In this document: positions 18,422 through 27,049 of the stretch, piece after piece
Position numbering within the stretch: position 1 is the first letter of the stretch
Layout: every line of letters starts with the position of its first letter
DNA from: Cardiobacteriaceae bacterium TAE3-ERU3
GTDB lineage: Bacteria > Pseudomonadota > Gammaproteobacteria > Cardiobacteriales > Cardiobacteriaceae
DNA: 64,000 nucleotides
Direction of reading: 5' to 3'
NCBI GenBank assembly: GCA_019218315.1
Contig: JAHUUI010000002.1
Span: forward strand, 62,001-126,000
The notes under the pieces: model-generated
What the model was told of the DNA's origin: nothing
Seen by the model: only the letters and a program-made list of their open reading frames with translations
The model's database searches: none
Translations under genes and position numbers: made by a program

Positions 18422-19255
18422 TTAGCCAAAGCGTCCAGTGATGTAGTCTTCGGTCAGTTTGTGTGCCGGGTTGGTGAAGATCTGATCAGTCTCACCGATT
18501 TCAACCAATTTGCCAAGGTGGAAGTAGGCAGTGCGCTGTGATACACGAGCCGCCTGCTGCATAGAGTGGGTCACGATGGCAATGCTGTAGTTAGCGCGCA
18601 GTTCGTCAATCAGTTCTTCAATTTTACCGGTCGCAATCGGATCAAGTGCTGAGCAAGGTTCGTCCATCAGAATCACTGAAGGCTTGACTGCGATCGCACG
18701 GGCAATACACAAGCGCTGCTGCTGACCGCCGGAAAGCCCGGTACCTGGTTTATCGAGGCGGTCTTTGACTTCGTCCCAGATGCCAGCTTTACGCAGTGAG
18801 GTTTCGACGATTTCGTCCATATCGGCTTTAGAGCGCGACATGCCGTGAATACGCGGTCCGTAGGCAATGTTTTCGTAGATAGTTTTCGGGAACGGGTTTG
18901 GCTTTTGGAAAACCATACCCACGTTACGGCGCAGGTTAACGACGTCGAGGCGACGGTCGTAAATATCTTCGTTGTCGATTTTGATTTCACCGGTCACGCG
19001 ACAAATATCAATGGTGTCATTCATGCGGTTTAAGCAGCGTAAAAAGGTCGATTTACCACAACCTGACGGACCGATCATCGCCAGTACTTCGTTATTTGCG
19101 ACATCGAGGCTGACGTCGAAAATGGCTTGCTTATCGCCGTAATGCACGTCGACATTGCGGGCGGTAATCTTGGGGTTATCGACAAACGGCGTGCCGATGG
19201 TTTCGATGCTGTTAAAGTCAAAATTCTGTGGTGCGTTTTTTTCTACGGCATTCAT
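18422..19255 (-). CDS. pstB: Phosphate ABC transporter ATP-binding protein
   Basis: PstB, 277 residues from the preferred start, is the ATPase of the high-affinity phosphate importer. Motifs: Walker [11 protein letters not shown]-loop [12 protein letters not shown], signature [15 protein letters not shown], Walker [14 protein letters not shown] and H-loop VTHSM. The frame is open to a GTG at 19312 (296 residues) and has an ATG at 19300, both overlapping or abutting pstA. The ATG at 19255 has AGGAAA about 10 bases upstream and gives a start close to the usual length, so I chose it; the longer forms cannot be excluded. Confidence 0.93.
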   Translation of the reverse strand: MNAVEKNAPQNFDFNSIETIGTPFVDNPKITARNVDVHYGDKQAIFDVSLDVANNEVLAMIGPSGCGKSTFLRCLNRMNDTIDICRVTGEIKIDNEDIYDRRLDVVNLRRNVGMVFQKPNPFPKTIYENIAYGPRIHGMSRSKADMDEIVETSLRKAGIWDEVKDRLDKPGTGLSGGQQQRLCIARAIAVKPSVILMDEPCSALDPIATGKIEELIDELRANYSIAIVTHSMQQAARVSQRTAYFHLGKLVEIGETDQIFTNPAHKLTEDYITGRFG

Positions 19256-19305
19256 GATGGCGTTTTCCTGTGTAGTCTGTGATGCGTTATCAAGGAGCAT
19301 ATTAT

Positions 19306-20577
19306 TTACCACTTGCGTTCAAATTTCTTGCGCAGAAGCACGGCGAGGGCATTCATGACCATCAGGAACCCGAGCAGGATGATGATCGCAAATGAGGTGC
19401 GTGCAACGAATGCACGATCCGGCAGGTCAGACCAAATGAAGATCTGTACGGGCATAACCGTTGCAGGATCAAGGATGCCATTGGCGGGGTCGGCAATAAA
19501 GGCGACCATACCAATCATCAATAGTGGTGCGGTTTCACCCAGTGCTTGCGCCATGCCGATAATGGTACCGGTCAGCATGCCGGGAAGGGCAAGTGGCAGC
19601 ACGTGATGGAAAATAACCTGCATTTTCGAAGCGCCTAATCCCAGCGCTGCACTGCGGATCGATGGGGGAACAGATTTCAGCGCCGCACGTGATGAGATGA
19701 TGATCGTTGGCAGCGTCATCAGTGCGAGCACGATACCACCGACCAGTGGCGTTGAGCGTGGCATGCCGAAAAACCCAATGAATACGGCAAGACCAAGCAA
19801 ACCAAATACGATCGAAGGTACTGCGGCAAGGTTGTTAATGTTGGCCTCAAGGAAGTCGGTGAAGTGGTTTTTCGGCGCAAATTCTTCAAGATAGACCGCT
19901 GCAAGTACCGCGATTGGGAAGGAGAGTACCAGTGTTACCAGCAGAGTATAGAAAGAGCCGATGATTGCGCCTTTGATACCGGCATCTTGTGGGCTGCGTG
20001 AGTCACCGTTGGTAAACATGGTCTTGTTAAAGCCAGTGCGCAAGCGGTCTTCTCCGCGTAGCGTGACCATCATTTGCAAGACGTTATTTTTTACCGAGCG
20101 GTTGGATTCGTCTAGCTCTTCGTTGACGTAGCCCTGAAATGCGGTATCGAGATCACCACTGGCTGGCAACCAAACTTCTTGGGTGGTGCCAATCAATTCC
20201 GGATCGCTGAGCAGCATATTCATCAAGCGGTACTGTGCAGAGCTACTGACCAGATCATTGGTCAGGCTATATGCATCCTGTTCGCTGACCGGAAAAATTT
20301 TCTCCAAAGCATTACCGATTAAAGCGTTGTAGTTCATCATGCGCAATTGTGCAGCACGCTGCTCTTCGTCGGCTTCCGGATCCATGGTGATCAGCTCGGG
20401 ATCAAAATCAATGTCGAGCTTGATCTCCGTTTGGGTAAATGCCGGAACGGCATCCGAGACAATCGAATACACAAAGCCGACAAGGAAACACAGCGCAAGT
20501 AGCAGAGAGATGATGCCGTAAGCACGGAAGCGCTTTTCGGCAACGTGGCGTTTTTTGAGTCGTTTGGCGTCAGACAT
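19306..20577 (-). CDS. pstA: Phosphate ABC transporter permease PstA (long, DUF3333 type)
   Basis: PstA, 423 residues, is one of the two membrane subunits of the phosphate importer. The C-terminal half (about 190-415) is the usual BPD permease domain, with the EAA-loop segment near [23 protein letters not shown]. The N-terminal half has one membrane segment (about 22-45) and then about 130 periplasmic residues, resembling the DUF3333 extension of alphaproteobacterial PstA. Enterobacterial PstA is only about 296 residues. AAGGTG precedes the ATG. It sits 9 bases after pstC. Confidence 0.94.
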   Translation of the reverse strand: MSDAKRLKKRHVAEKRFRAYGIISLLLALCFLVGFVYSIVSDAVPAFTQTEIKLDIDFDPELITMDPEADEEQRAAQLRMMNYNALIGNALEKIFPVSEQDAYSLTNDLVSSSAQYRLMNMLLSDPELIGTTQEVWLPASGDLDTAFQGYVNEELDESNRSVKNNVLQMMVTLRGEDRLRTGFNKTMFTNGDSRSPQDAGIKGAIIGSFYTLLVTLVLSFPIAVLAAVYLEEFAPKNHFTDFLEANINNLAAVPSIVFGLLGLAVFIGFFGMPRSTPLVGGIVLALMTLPTIIISSRAALKSVPPSIRSAALGLGASKMQVIFHHVLPLALPGMLTGTIIGMAQALGETAPLLMIGMVAFIADPANGILDPATVMPVQIFIWSDLPDRAFVARTSFAIIILLGFLMVMNALAVLLRKKFERKW

Positions 20578-20586
20578 GATGCACCT

Positions 20587-21960
20587 TTATTCGTATTGTT
20601 CGCGGTATTTCTTCACGATATGCAGCGCGAAGACGTTGAGCAGGAAAGTAATGACAAACAGCGTTAAACCAAGCGCAAAGGCTGAAAGCGTTTTCGCTGA
20701 GTCAAACTCCTGATCGCCGGTGAGCAGGGTCACGATCTGTACGGTAACTGTGGTGACCGCTTCGAACGGGTTGAAGGTGAGGTTGGCTGAGAGTCCCGCA
20801 GCCATGACCACGATCATGGTTTCACCAATCGCGCGAGAGGCCGCAAGAATCACCGCACTGACGATGCCGGGCAATGCAGCAGGCAGCAGCACGCGCTTAA
20901 TGGTTTCGGATTTGGTTGCACCCAAGCCATAAGAGCCTTCACGCAGGCTTTGCGGTACGGCGTTGATAACGTCGTCAGAAAGCGAAGAAATAAATGGAAT
21001 AATCATGATCCCCATGACGAGCCCCGCTGCAAGCGCACTTTCAGAAGCAACATCAAGCCCGACTGATTGCCCTAGTGAACGAACCAGCGGTGCGACAGTC
21101 AAAGCGGCAAAGAAGCCGTAAACAACCGTTGGGATACCGGCGAGAATTTCCAGCATGGGTTTTGCCCAGCCACGGATCTTGCTGGATGCGTATTCAGAGA
21201 GATAAATGGCTGAAAATAGCCCAATAGGCACGGCGACCAGCAGTGCAATCAGTGAGATAAGCAGGGTGCCGGTGAGCAGCGGGATCACGCCGAACGAACC
21301 AGAACCGCCGACTTGACCTTCGCGCAGTGCGGTTTGCGGGTTCCAATGGGTGTTGAAAAAGAAGTCCATTGGTGAGACTTTGCCGAAAAAGCGGATAGAC
21401 TCGAACAAAACCGAAAGGATGATGCCGAAAGTAGTCAGTACAGCAATACCTGCGCAAGCAATCATCAGCCAACGTACAAATTTCTCAACTTGGTTACGTG
21501 CACGAAAATCAGCTGTGCTGCGTTTAAGTGCATAAAACGCACCGCCAGCCATCAAGATAATCGCGATGATCGTGCGGTAAAGGCCCAGCTCGGCCTCAAT
21601 ACTTTGATAGCCTTCTGCTATGGGCATGAATTTGTTGCTGATGCTCGAAGTGGCACCAGAAAGGTAGTTACCGACGGCATTGGCAGCGAGTGCCTGCATA
21701 CCTGCATTTTCAATGCCCGCATTGAGCATGAGCGCATTTAACTTATTGCTGAGCATGACGTTGCTGACTGGTAGATAAACCAGCAAGAACAATGCGACAG
21801 GTGCAAATACCCAAAGAAAAGCGTAACTGCCGTGATATTGCGGCATTGAATGAATGTTGTGATCGCGGCGATAGCCCACTGCGCGACTGCGTGCGACCCA
21901 GTAACTGATCGCACCGATCAGTGCAGCGATGCCTAGCAGCTGAAGATTGGATAGATTCAT
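20587..21960 (-). CDS. pstC: Phosphate ABC transporter permease PstC (long form)
   Basis: PstC, 457 residues, pairs with PstA to form the phosphate channel. The C-terminal part (about 215-450) is the BPD permease domain with EAA loop GSYGLGATKSETIKRVLLPAALPG. The N-terminal 200 residues add two or three extra membrane segments and a periplasmic segment compared with the 319-residue E. coli protein, matching the long PstA. A TTG at 21972 is possible, but GGAAG upstream of the ATG at 21960 supports this start. Confidence 0.94.
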   Translation of the reverse strand: MNLSNLQLLGIAALIGAISYWVARSRAVGYRRDHNIHSMPQYHGSYAFLWVFAPVALFLLVYLPVSNVMLSNKLNALMLNAGIENAGMQALAANAVGNYLSGATSSISNKFMPIAEGYQSIEAELGLYRTIIAIILMAGGAFYALKRSTADFRARNQVEKFVRWLMIACAGIAVLTTFGIILSVLFESIRFFGKVSPMDFFFNTHWNPQTALREGQVGGSGSFGVIPLLTGTLLISLIALLVAVPIGLFSAIYLSEYASSKIRGWAKPMLEILAGIPTVVYGFFAALTVAPLVRSLGQSVGLDVASESALAAGLVMGIMIIPFISSLSDDVINAVPQSLREGSYGLGATKSETIKRVLLPAALPGIVSAVILAASRAIGETMIVVMAAGLSANLTFNPFEAVTTVTVQIVTLLTGDQEFDSAKTLSAFALGLTLFVITFLLNVFALHIVKKYREQYE

Positions 21961-22040
21961 GATGACTTCCAAATCAAAGTGGAGGATAGGGCGCTATTTA
22001 GCGGTTGCTTTAAGTATAAATAGCCACCCATATTTATGAC

Positions 22041-22066
22041 AAAAGCGCCATCGAAACGGCGCTTTT
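22041..22066 (-). terminator. Hairpin between pstS and pstC, possible attenuator
   Basis: A 9-bp perfect stem (AAAAGCGCC/GGCGCTTTT) with an 8-base loop lies 21 bases past the pstS stop. The T-run is only four bases, so it probably gives partial termination or mRNA 3'-end protection. This would make PstS more abundant than the membrane subunits, as is common in binding-protein operons. Confidence 0.65.
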
Positions 22067-22086
22067 GTTCAGCAAAGGCAGGGAAA

Positions 22087-23106
22087 TTAAAGTGCTTCAA
22101 CTTCGCTGCGAACTGCTTCGAGCTCATCCCCACTCAAAGGAACAAGGCCGTTTTGCTTGAGGTAGCCATTCGCGCCACTCGCATCTTCTGATACGAATGC
22201 ACTGACGTATTCTTTCAAGCCAGGAATAACGCCGATGTGGTCATTCTTGACGTAGAAGAACAGCGGACGTGACAATGGATATTCACCATCAGCAATTGCT
22301 TCAAAAGTTGGGGCAACACCATCGATTTTGCTGCCTTGTACCTTATCGGTATTCTCTTCAAGGAAGCTGTAACCGAAGATGCCAAGGGCAGCAGGGTTAG
22401 CGACCAGCTTGTTAACAATCAGGTTGTCGTTCTCGCCAGCTTCGATGTAAGCGCCATCTTCACGCAGACCGTGGCAAACTGCTTTGTGCTGCTCTTTATC
22501 CATCGCTTTGATGAATTCGAAGGTATTACAACCACCTTCCATCGCCAGCTCAGCGAAAGCATCACGCGTACCTGAAGTTGGAGGAGGGCCAAGCACTTCG
22601 ATGTTCTGGTTAGGCAGGTCGCTATTCACATCAGCCCAAGTCTTGTATGGATTGTCTACCAGCGTTTCGCTGCCATCAGGATTTGGTACTTTTTTGGCGA
22701 GCGCGAGGAAAATTTCTTGCTCACTAAGATCAAATTGATCAGCTTGCTTGCTGTTGGCGATAACGATGCCGTCATAACCGATTTTGACTTCGGTAATGCC
22801 TTCAATGCCATTAGCCTTACAAGTTTCAACTTCACTATCTTTAATTGCACGAGAAGCGTTGGTGATGTCTGGATTGCTTGGGCCAAGGCCAGCACAGAAC
22901 AGCTTCAAGCCACCGCCTGAACCAGTTGATTCGATTTTAGGGGTCTTAAAGCCGCTGGTTCTGCCGAAGCGTTCTGCGACCAAAGTCGCAAAAGGATAAA
23001 CAGTTGATGAACCAACGATGCTGATGTAGTCACGGCTGGCTTGTGCATAAGCACCTGTAGAAACAGTCATGGCTGCAACAGCAGCGCTCAGGATGATTTT
23101 CTTCAT
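22087..23106 (-). CDS. pstS: Periplasmic phosphate-binding protein PstS
   Basis: PstS, 339 residues, captures phosphate in the periplasm for PstCAB. The signal peptide (residues 1-21, ending GAYA) has no lipobox. The mature protein begins with ISIVGSSTVYPF, whose GSSTV loop contacts phosphate, and has ESTGSGGG and TSGTRDAF, the other phosphate-binding loops. This sequence type resembles the PstS of marine and alphaproteobacterial Pst systems, consistent with the long PstC and PstA. It is the first gene of the operon. A hairpin covers its ribosome binding site. Confidence 0.95.
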   Translation of the reverse strand: MKKIILSAAVAAMTVSTGAYAQASRDYISIVGSSTVYPFATLVAERFGRTSGFKTPKIESTGSGGGLKLFCAGLGPSNPDITNASRAIKDSEVETCKANGIEGITEVKIGYDGIVIANSKQADQFDLSEQEIFLALAKKVPNPDGSETLVDNPYKTWADVNSDLPNQNIEVLGPPPTSGTRDAFAELAMEGGCNTFEFIKAMDKEQHKAVCHGLREDGAYIEAGENDNLIVNKLVANPAALGIFGYSFLEENTDKVQGSKIDGVAPTFEAIADGEYPLSRPLFFYVKNDHIGVIPGLKEYVSAFVSEDASGANGYLKQNGLVPLSGDELEAVRSEVEAL

Positions 23107-23113
23107 GGATTTA

Positions 23114-23139
23114 CTCCGTGTATGTAAGCGTTCACGGAG
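23114..23139 (-). promoter_or_regulatory. Hairpin that encloses the pstS ribosome binding site
   Basis: CTCCGTG (23139-23133, minus strand) pairs perfectly with CACGGAG (23120-23114) around a 12-base loop. The second arm contains the GGAG ribosome binding site, seven bases before the pstS ATG. If formed in mRNA it would block initiation, so it is a candidate translational control element. Confidence 0.5.
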
Positions 23140-23148
23140 CAGTCTAGG

Positions 23149-23175
23149 TGTGAAATGTTTCTGTTTTGTTTCACA
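23149..23175. promoter_or_regulatory. Inverted repeat upstream of pstS, possible operator
   Basis: TGTGAAA and TTTCACA are separated by 13 bases, 43-69 bases before the pstS start. The symmetry suggests a dimeric regulator or a stem. It does not match the direct-repeat Pho box well. Confidence 0.35.
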
Positions 23176-23227
23176 TCTTATTTTTTGTTGGGCACGAACC
23201 CAGACTGTTTGTAACCCATGATGAATG

Positions 23228-23593
23228 TTAGATATTTTCTTTAAAATTGGCTGCGGAACAAGGATAAATATTGAGCTTTACCCAGCGTCTTTCGTTGGCG
23301 GCGGGGTCAATCTCGGTAATTTTGGCACAAATGCATTTGTGTCTTTTAAGCAGCTTGCGCACATTTTTAGCCTCTTCACTCGGGATGTAGCCAATTTTAT
23401 TGTGCCGCCACTCAACCATGATCGCATTAGGATCATGTGGATTACCGGGTTCTTGTACCAAATCCAAAGTATCACCACGATCCATAAACTGGACGAGATC
23501 ATTTGCTCGATAGTATTGCAAGCCAGCGATCGGCACGCGCTCAACGATAGGTTGTGGTGCAGGGCGGAAAAACTTGCGTAAAAAAGACAGCAT
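23228..23593 (-). CDS. HIRAN domain protein
   Basis: A 121-residue stand-alone HIRAN domain protein. After a basic N-terminus (LSFLRKFF), the domain covers about residues 20-115, with the family pattern VAGLQYYRAN-like opening, LVQEPGNPHDPNAIMVE and KIGYIPSEEAKNVRKLL. HIRAN domains bind single-stranded or damaged DNA ends in eukaryotic helicases such as HLTF. The role of small bacterial forms is not known. AGGAG precedes the ATG at 23593, so the GTG at 23599 is rejected. It is separated from pstS by about 120 bases and shares its direction. Confidence 0.85.
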   Translation of the reverse strand: MLSFLRKFFRPAPQPIVERVPIAGLQYYRANDLVQFMDRGDTLDLVQEPGNPHDPNAIMVEWRHNKIGYIPSEEAKNVRKLLKRHKCICAKITEIDPAANERRWVKLNIYPCSAANFKENI

Positions 23594-23599
23594 GGCCAC

Positions 23600-23898
23600 T
23601 CCTCTTAAATTAAATACCGTGGTTTGAATATCACTTCTAAGGATAAAGACCTCGAGCGAACCAGATGACGCATCAATTAATGTGTGTCCATCAAGTAGTG
23701 GAAAAGTATCATAACAAATTGTTTATTATTAAGCATAAAATCTATTTTTTTGATATATGTTTAAAAGTCAGTTGTATATGATGTCACACGCTGTGAGTAT
23801 AGCTTGTATTTCTTCGTAGAATATATATTATGTTAAATTTATGCTGGATTAGGCTTCAGTTCAGATAGTTTTTCTCCTCTATAAATTTACAAGAATAC
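23600..23898. other. AT-rich intergenic region without a gene
   Basis: About 300 bases between the HIRAN and OmpA-like genes, markedly richer in A and T than the neighbours, with no reading frame that has a ribosome binding site. It contains a small palindrome TCACA-CGC-TGTGA (23784-23796), whose partner is unknown. It must hold the promoter of the HIRAN gene. Confidence 0.6.
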
Positions 23899-23925
23899 AA
23901 AAAGAGCTGCATGTGCAGCTCTTTT
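23899..23925 (-). terminator. Rho-independent terminator of the OmpA-like lipoprotein gene
   Basis: An 11-bp perfect stem (AAAAGAGCTGC/GCAGCTCTTTT) with a 4-base loop, followed on the minus strand by T residues. It lies 21 bases past the stop. Confidence 0.9.
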
Positions 23926-23946
23926 GATGCGATATACGGGCTAATT

Positions 23947-24594
23947 TTAATAAACTGGCGTATATGCAGCTTGAGGGTTGCGCTCATCTACCGCACGGAT
24001 AAAGATTTCTACACGGCGATCACTTGGGTTGTTTTGGCTGGTAGCAAAGCGTTCGCCATAGCCCTGAACGACCAAACGCTGTGGATTAACACCACGCTGT
24101 ATTAAATACTGTGCTGCATTTTGTGCACGTTGTTGTGACAACTGCAGGTTGTATTGATCAGTACCACTACCATCTGTGAAGCCATACACATGCACAATGG
24201 TGTTTGGATATTGCTGGAGTGTTTGTGCAATTTGGCTAAGCGTATTGTACGCCTGCTGGTTTAGCTGGCTTTGGTTGGTAGCAAACAGTACGGAATCAGG
24301 TATATTGAGCTGCAAAGTGCCTTGGTCAACACGGTTGACATCAACGCCAGTGCCTTGCATTTGTTGCTGTAACTGGTTTTGCTGCTGATCCATGTAATTA
24401 CCAACCAAGCCACCAGCCAAAGCACCTACTGCGGCACCAACATAGCGGCCATTGTCGTCATTAACCTGATGCCCTAATACGCCACCAGCCACTGCGCCAA
24501 GTGCTGTACCAATTGCGGCATTTTGGTTTTGTGAACCAACGCAGCCAGTCAGACCAAATGCAATTGCGCTTGCCAATAAAACAGATTTTTTCAC
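23947..24594 (-). CDS. OmpA-family lipoprotein (YiaD-like)
   Basis: A 215-residue outer-membrane lipoprotein that probably anchors to peptidoglycan. The signal ends in lipobox GLTGC with Cys18. Residues about 25-68 form a glycine zipper (GTALGAVAGGVLGH, GAAVGALAGGLVGNY). The C-terminal OmpA domain (about 90-205) has the diaminopimelate-binding pattern around YGFTDGSGTDQYNLQLSQQR and GYGERF, with NPSDRRVEI at the end. This matches YiaD-type proteins in length and order. It is monocistronic, with its own terminator. It is 80 bases downstream of queA. Confidence 0.92.
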   Translation of the reverse strand: MKKSVLLASAIAFGLTGCVGSQNQNAAIGTALGAVAGGVLGHQVNDDNGRYVGAAVGALAGGLVGNYMDQQQNQLQQQMQGTGVDVNRVDQGTLQLNIPDSVLFATNQSQLNQQAYNTLSQIAQTLQQYPNTIVHVYGFTDGSGTDQYNLQLSQQRAQNAAQYLIQRGVNPQRLVVQGYGERFATSQNNPSDRRVEIFIRAVDERNPQAAYTPVY

Positions 24595-24674
24595 TTCTAT
24601 AATCCTCTATTAGTTAAATAATTCGATTTAGGTTAACACAGCAAGTGTATGTGGATGTTAACTAATTGCAATAA

Positions 24675-25724
24675 TTAATGTGGTGCGATGCGATCAATAA
24701 ACATTGCATCGCCATAGCTGTAAAAGCGGTATTTTTGCTTGATTGCATACAGGTATGTATCGCGAATATTATCAACTCCAGCAAAAGCGCTTACTAGCAT
24801 CAATAAGGTGGATTCAGGCAAATGAAAATTGGTGAATAATGCATCGACGCAGTAAAATTGATCGCCTGGCGTAATAAACAAGTTTGTATCACCGACGAAT
24901 GGTTGTAATAAACCACTTTGGGCTGCGCTTTCTAAAGCACGTAAGCTGGTTGTGCCAATGGCAATGACTCGCCCCCCTTTTTTCTTGCAGTCGTTTACAG
25001 CTTTAACTGTCTCTTCACTGACTTGTAACCACTCCTCGTGCATGATGTGTTCGTCCAAATTTTCATGGCGAACTGGCTGGAATGTTCCTGCTCCAACGTG
25101 CAAAGTGACTTGAGTCGTTGCAATACCTCGCGCATCAATGGCATCGAGCATTGCCTGATCAAAGTGTAGGCCTGCTGTCGGTGCAGCAACAGCTCCGGGA
25201 ACAGCGTTATAGACCGTTTGGTAGCGCTCATCATCAAGTTTTTCAGCATCACGATCAAGGTAAGGTGGGATTGGCATTTCGCCAGTTTTACTAAGTAAGT
25301 CGTGCCACGGCGTCGTGCTATATAAAGTAAATAATGCATCATCTCGCCCTGTTACCGTCACTTGGTAGCCATCGATATTGAGTTGGCTATCAGATTTCGG
25401 TGATTTCGAGGCACGAATATAGGCGCGCACTTCATGAGCTGATTTGACCCGCTCAATGAGGATCTCGACTTTGCCGCCACTTGCTTTGCAGCCGTGAAGG
25501 CGAGCAGGCAAAACTCGGGTATTATTGAATACCAACAAGTCGTTGTCGTTGAGTAAAGAAATAAAATCAGTTACTTGGTGGTCATGTAGGTCTGCACTGT
25601 GCGCTGAGATTGGATGGACATGCAATAAACGACTGGCGCTACGCTGCGCTAATGGATAACGGGCGATCAGTTCGTCAGGCAAGTCGTAAGTAAAGTCTGA
25701 TTTTTTATATTTTTGTTTGCTCAT
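24675..25724 (-). CDS. queA: S-adenosylmethionine:tRNA ribosyltransferase-isomerase
   Basis: QueA, 349 residues, transfers and rearranges the ribosyl part of SAM onto 7-aminomethyl-7-deazaguanine in tRNA, making epoxyqueuosine. Diagnostic segments are FTYDLPDELIARYPL near the N-terminus, LLVFNNTRVLPARL (about 60-73), VAAPTAGLHF (about 180-189), TLHVGAGTFQPVR and the C-terminal FHLPESTLLMLVSAF. The length matches the family (about 345-356). It directly follows truB, with no bases between stop and start. It has joined the nusA-infB operon; tgt is not next to it. Confidence 0.97.
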   Translation of the reverse strand: MSKQKYKKSDFTYDLPDELIARYPLAQRSASRLLHVHPISAHSADLHDHQVTDFISLLNDNDLLVFNNTRVLPARLHGCKASGGKVEILIERVKSAHEVRAYIRASKSPKSDSQLNIDGYQVTVTGRDDALFTLYSTTPWHDLLSKTGEMPIPPYLDRDAEKLDDERYQTVYNAVPGAVAAPTAGLHFDQAMLDAIDARGIATTQVTLHVGAGTFQPVRHENLDEHIMHEEWLQVSEETVKAVNDCKKKGGRVIAIGTTSLRALESAAQSGLLQPFVGDTNLFITPGDQFYCVDALFTNFHLPESTLLMLVSAFAGVDNIRDTYLYAIKQKYRFYSYGDAMFIDRIAPH

Positions 25725-26642
25725 TTAGCATTGTTCCGTTAAAGCACATAAGCGTTCGGGGTATGCACGCCCTGCAACAATTTTGCCGACACCAAGCAAG
25801 TTATTCTGATGGTAAAAGGCATATTCATCGTCTGGATAACTGCTTGATATTTCAACGTCATTACCATGGCGGAAAAAGCGCAATTTTTCATCTGGAATAT
25901 TGGCTTTAGGTAACGTACGTACGCAGTCATCAAGTGGCAATAGCAGCTGATCCAGTGCGGCGTAATCTTCCTGTTCTCGTAATGAAGATAACTCACGTAT
26001 ATCGTGAAAATTTCCGATCAGTGATCCAACACCGCAGCGACGTAATTTAACTGCATGCGCAGCACTATTAAGCTCACGGCCGATGTCGCGTACCAATGCA
26101 CGAATATATGTTCCCTTACTGCAAGAAACGCGTAAAGTCGCCATATTTTGATTATGCTCAAGCAAATCAATGCTATTGACGGTGATTTCTCTTGGCGTCA
26201 TTTCTGGCAACTCACCCTTGCGCGCTAAATCGTAGGCTCTTTGCCCTGCAATTTTCAATGCAGAATAAATGGGAGGCGTTTGTAATTGTTTGCCGTGAAA
26301 ACGCTGCAGTATATTTGGCCAGTCTATTTCGTTTTGCTGTGGGATATAAGCTTCGCGGATAACTTCACCAGTGAGATCATCCGTATCAGTTTCACTACCA
26401 AAAGCCAGTGTTACTTCATAGCTTTTATCTGCATCAAGCAGAAAGCGACCAAATTTGGTCGCTTCGCCCAGTAGTATCGGCAGTAATCCTTCAGCAAATG
26501 GGTCAAGCGTACCGCCGTGCCCCGCTTTCTGTGCGCGATAAATACTGCGTACACGTTGCATTGCCTGATTACTTGACACCCCTACTGCTTTGTCAAGCAG
26601 CAAGATACCGTTAACCGCCCTACCTTTGCGCCTGCGCGCCAT
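25725..26642 (-). CDS. truB: tRNA pseudouridine-55 synthase
   Basis: TruB, 305 residues, makes pseudouridine 55 in the T-loop of nearly all tRNAs. It has the N-terminal segment GILLLDKAVGVSSNQAMQ, then GHGGTLDPFAEGLLPI with the catalytic Asp (about residue 47), and the PUA-like C-terminal region. It lies two bases after rbfA, as in the classic operon. In E. coli the next genes are rpsO and pnp; here queA takes that place. Confidence 0.97.
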   Translation of the reverse strand: MARRRKGRAVNGILLLDKAVGVSSNQAMQRVRSIYRAQKAGHGGTLDPFAEGLLPILLGEATKFGRFLLDADKSYEVTLAFGSETDTDDLTGEVIREAYIPQQNEIDWPNILQRFHGKQLQTPPIYSALKIAGQRAYDLARKGELPEMTPREITVNSIDLLEHNQNMATLRVSCSKGTYIRALVRDIGRELNSAAHAVKLRRCGVGSLIGNFHDIRELSSLREQEDYAALDQLLLPLDDCVRTLPKANIPDEKLRFFRHGNDVEISSSYPDDEYAFYHQNNLLGVGKIVAGRAYPERLCALTEQC

Positions 26643-26644
26643 GG

Positions 26645-27049
26645 TCAGTGACTACCTGATTCCTGTGAATCACTTTCAGATTGCTTGTCATCGTCAATAT
26701 CTTTGACTAAGTCTTCAAGCAATCCTTCCATTTTCGCACCATACTCAACTGATTCATCGTAATAAAACTTCAGTTCTGGCATTTTACGAATACTTAAACG
26801 CTTGGCGAGATAGTGTCGGAACTGCCCTGCTTTATCGTTGAGTGCTTGCACCAATTCTGCGCGTTCGTGCTCATTATCAAGCACGTGCGTGACATAGACC
26901 TTGGCGTAAGCCAGATCACGAGTGACACGCACATCAGTGAATGACAGCATGGTAGCGTGTGGGTGATCGAGTACGTCACCCACAGCTGAGGCCAGATCAC
27001 GGCGCATTTGTTCGCCAATGCGTTTGGTTCTGTCTACACCTTTAGGCAT
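26645..27049 (-). CDS. rbfA: 30S ribosome-binding factor A
   Basis: RbfA, 134 residues, is a KH-fold late assembly factor for the small ribosomal subunit, needed for 16S rRNA 5'-end maturation and cold growth. It begins RTKRIGEQMRRDLA and ends the fold with MPELKFYYDESVEYG, both family hallmarks. The acidic tail is rich in D, S and E. The ATG overlaps the infB stop (TAATG), giving translational coupling. Confidence 0.96.
   Translation of the reverse strand: MPKGVDRTKRIGEQMRRDLASAVGDVLDHPHATMLSFTDVRVTRDLAYAKVYVTHVLDNEHERAELVQALNDKAGQFRHYLAKRLSIRKMPELKFYYDESVEYGAKMEGLLEDLVKDIDDDKQSESDSQESGSH

Noticed and set aside
23140-23220. A Pho box upstream of pstS
   Set aside because: No pair of CTGTCAT-like repeats at 11-base spacing was found; only an inverted repeat is present.
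23784-23796. A CRP or FNR site at the palindrome TCACA-CGC-TGTGA
   Set aside because: The half-sites are in the reverse order of the CRP site and the spacing is three, so it does not fit either regulator.
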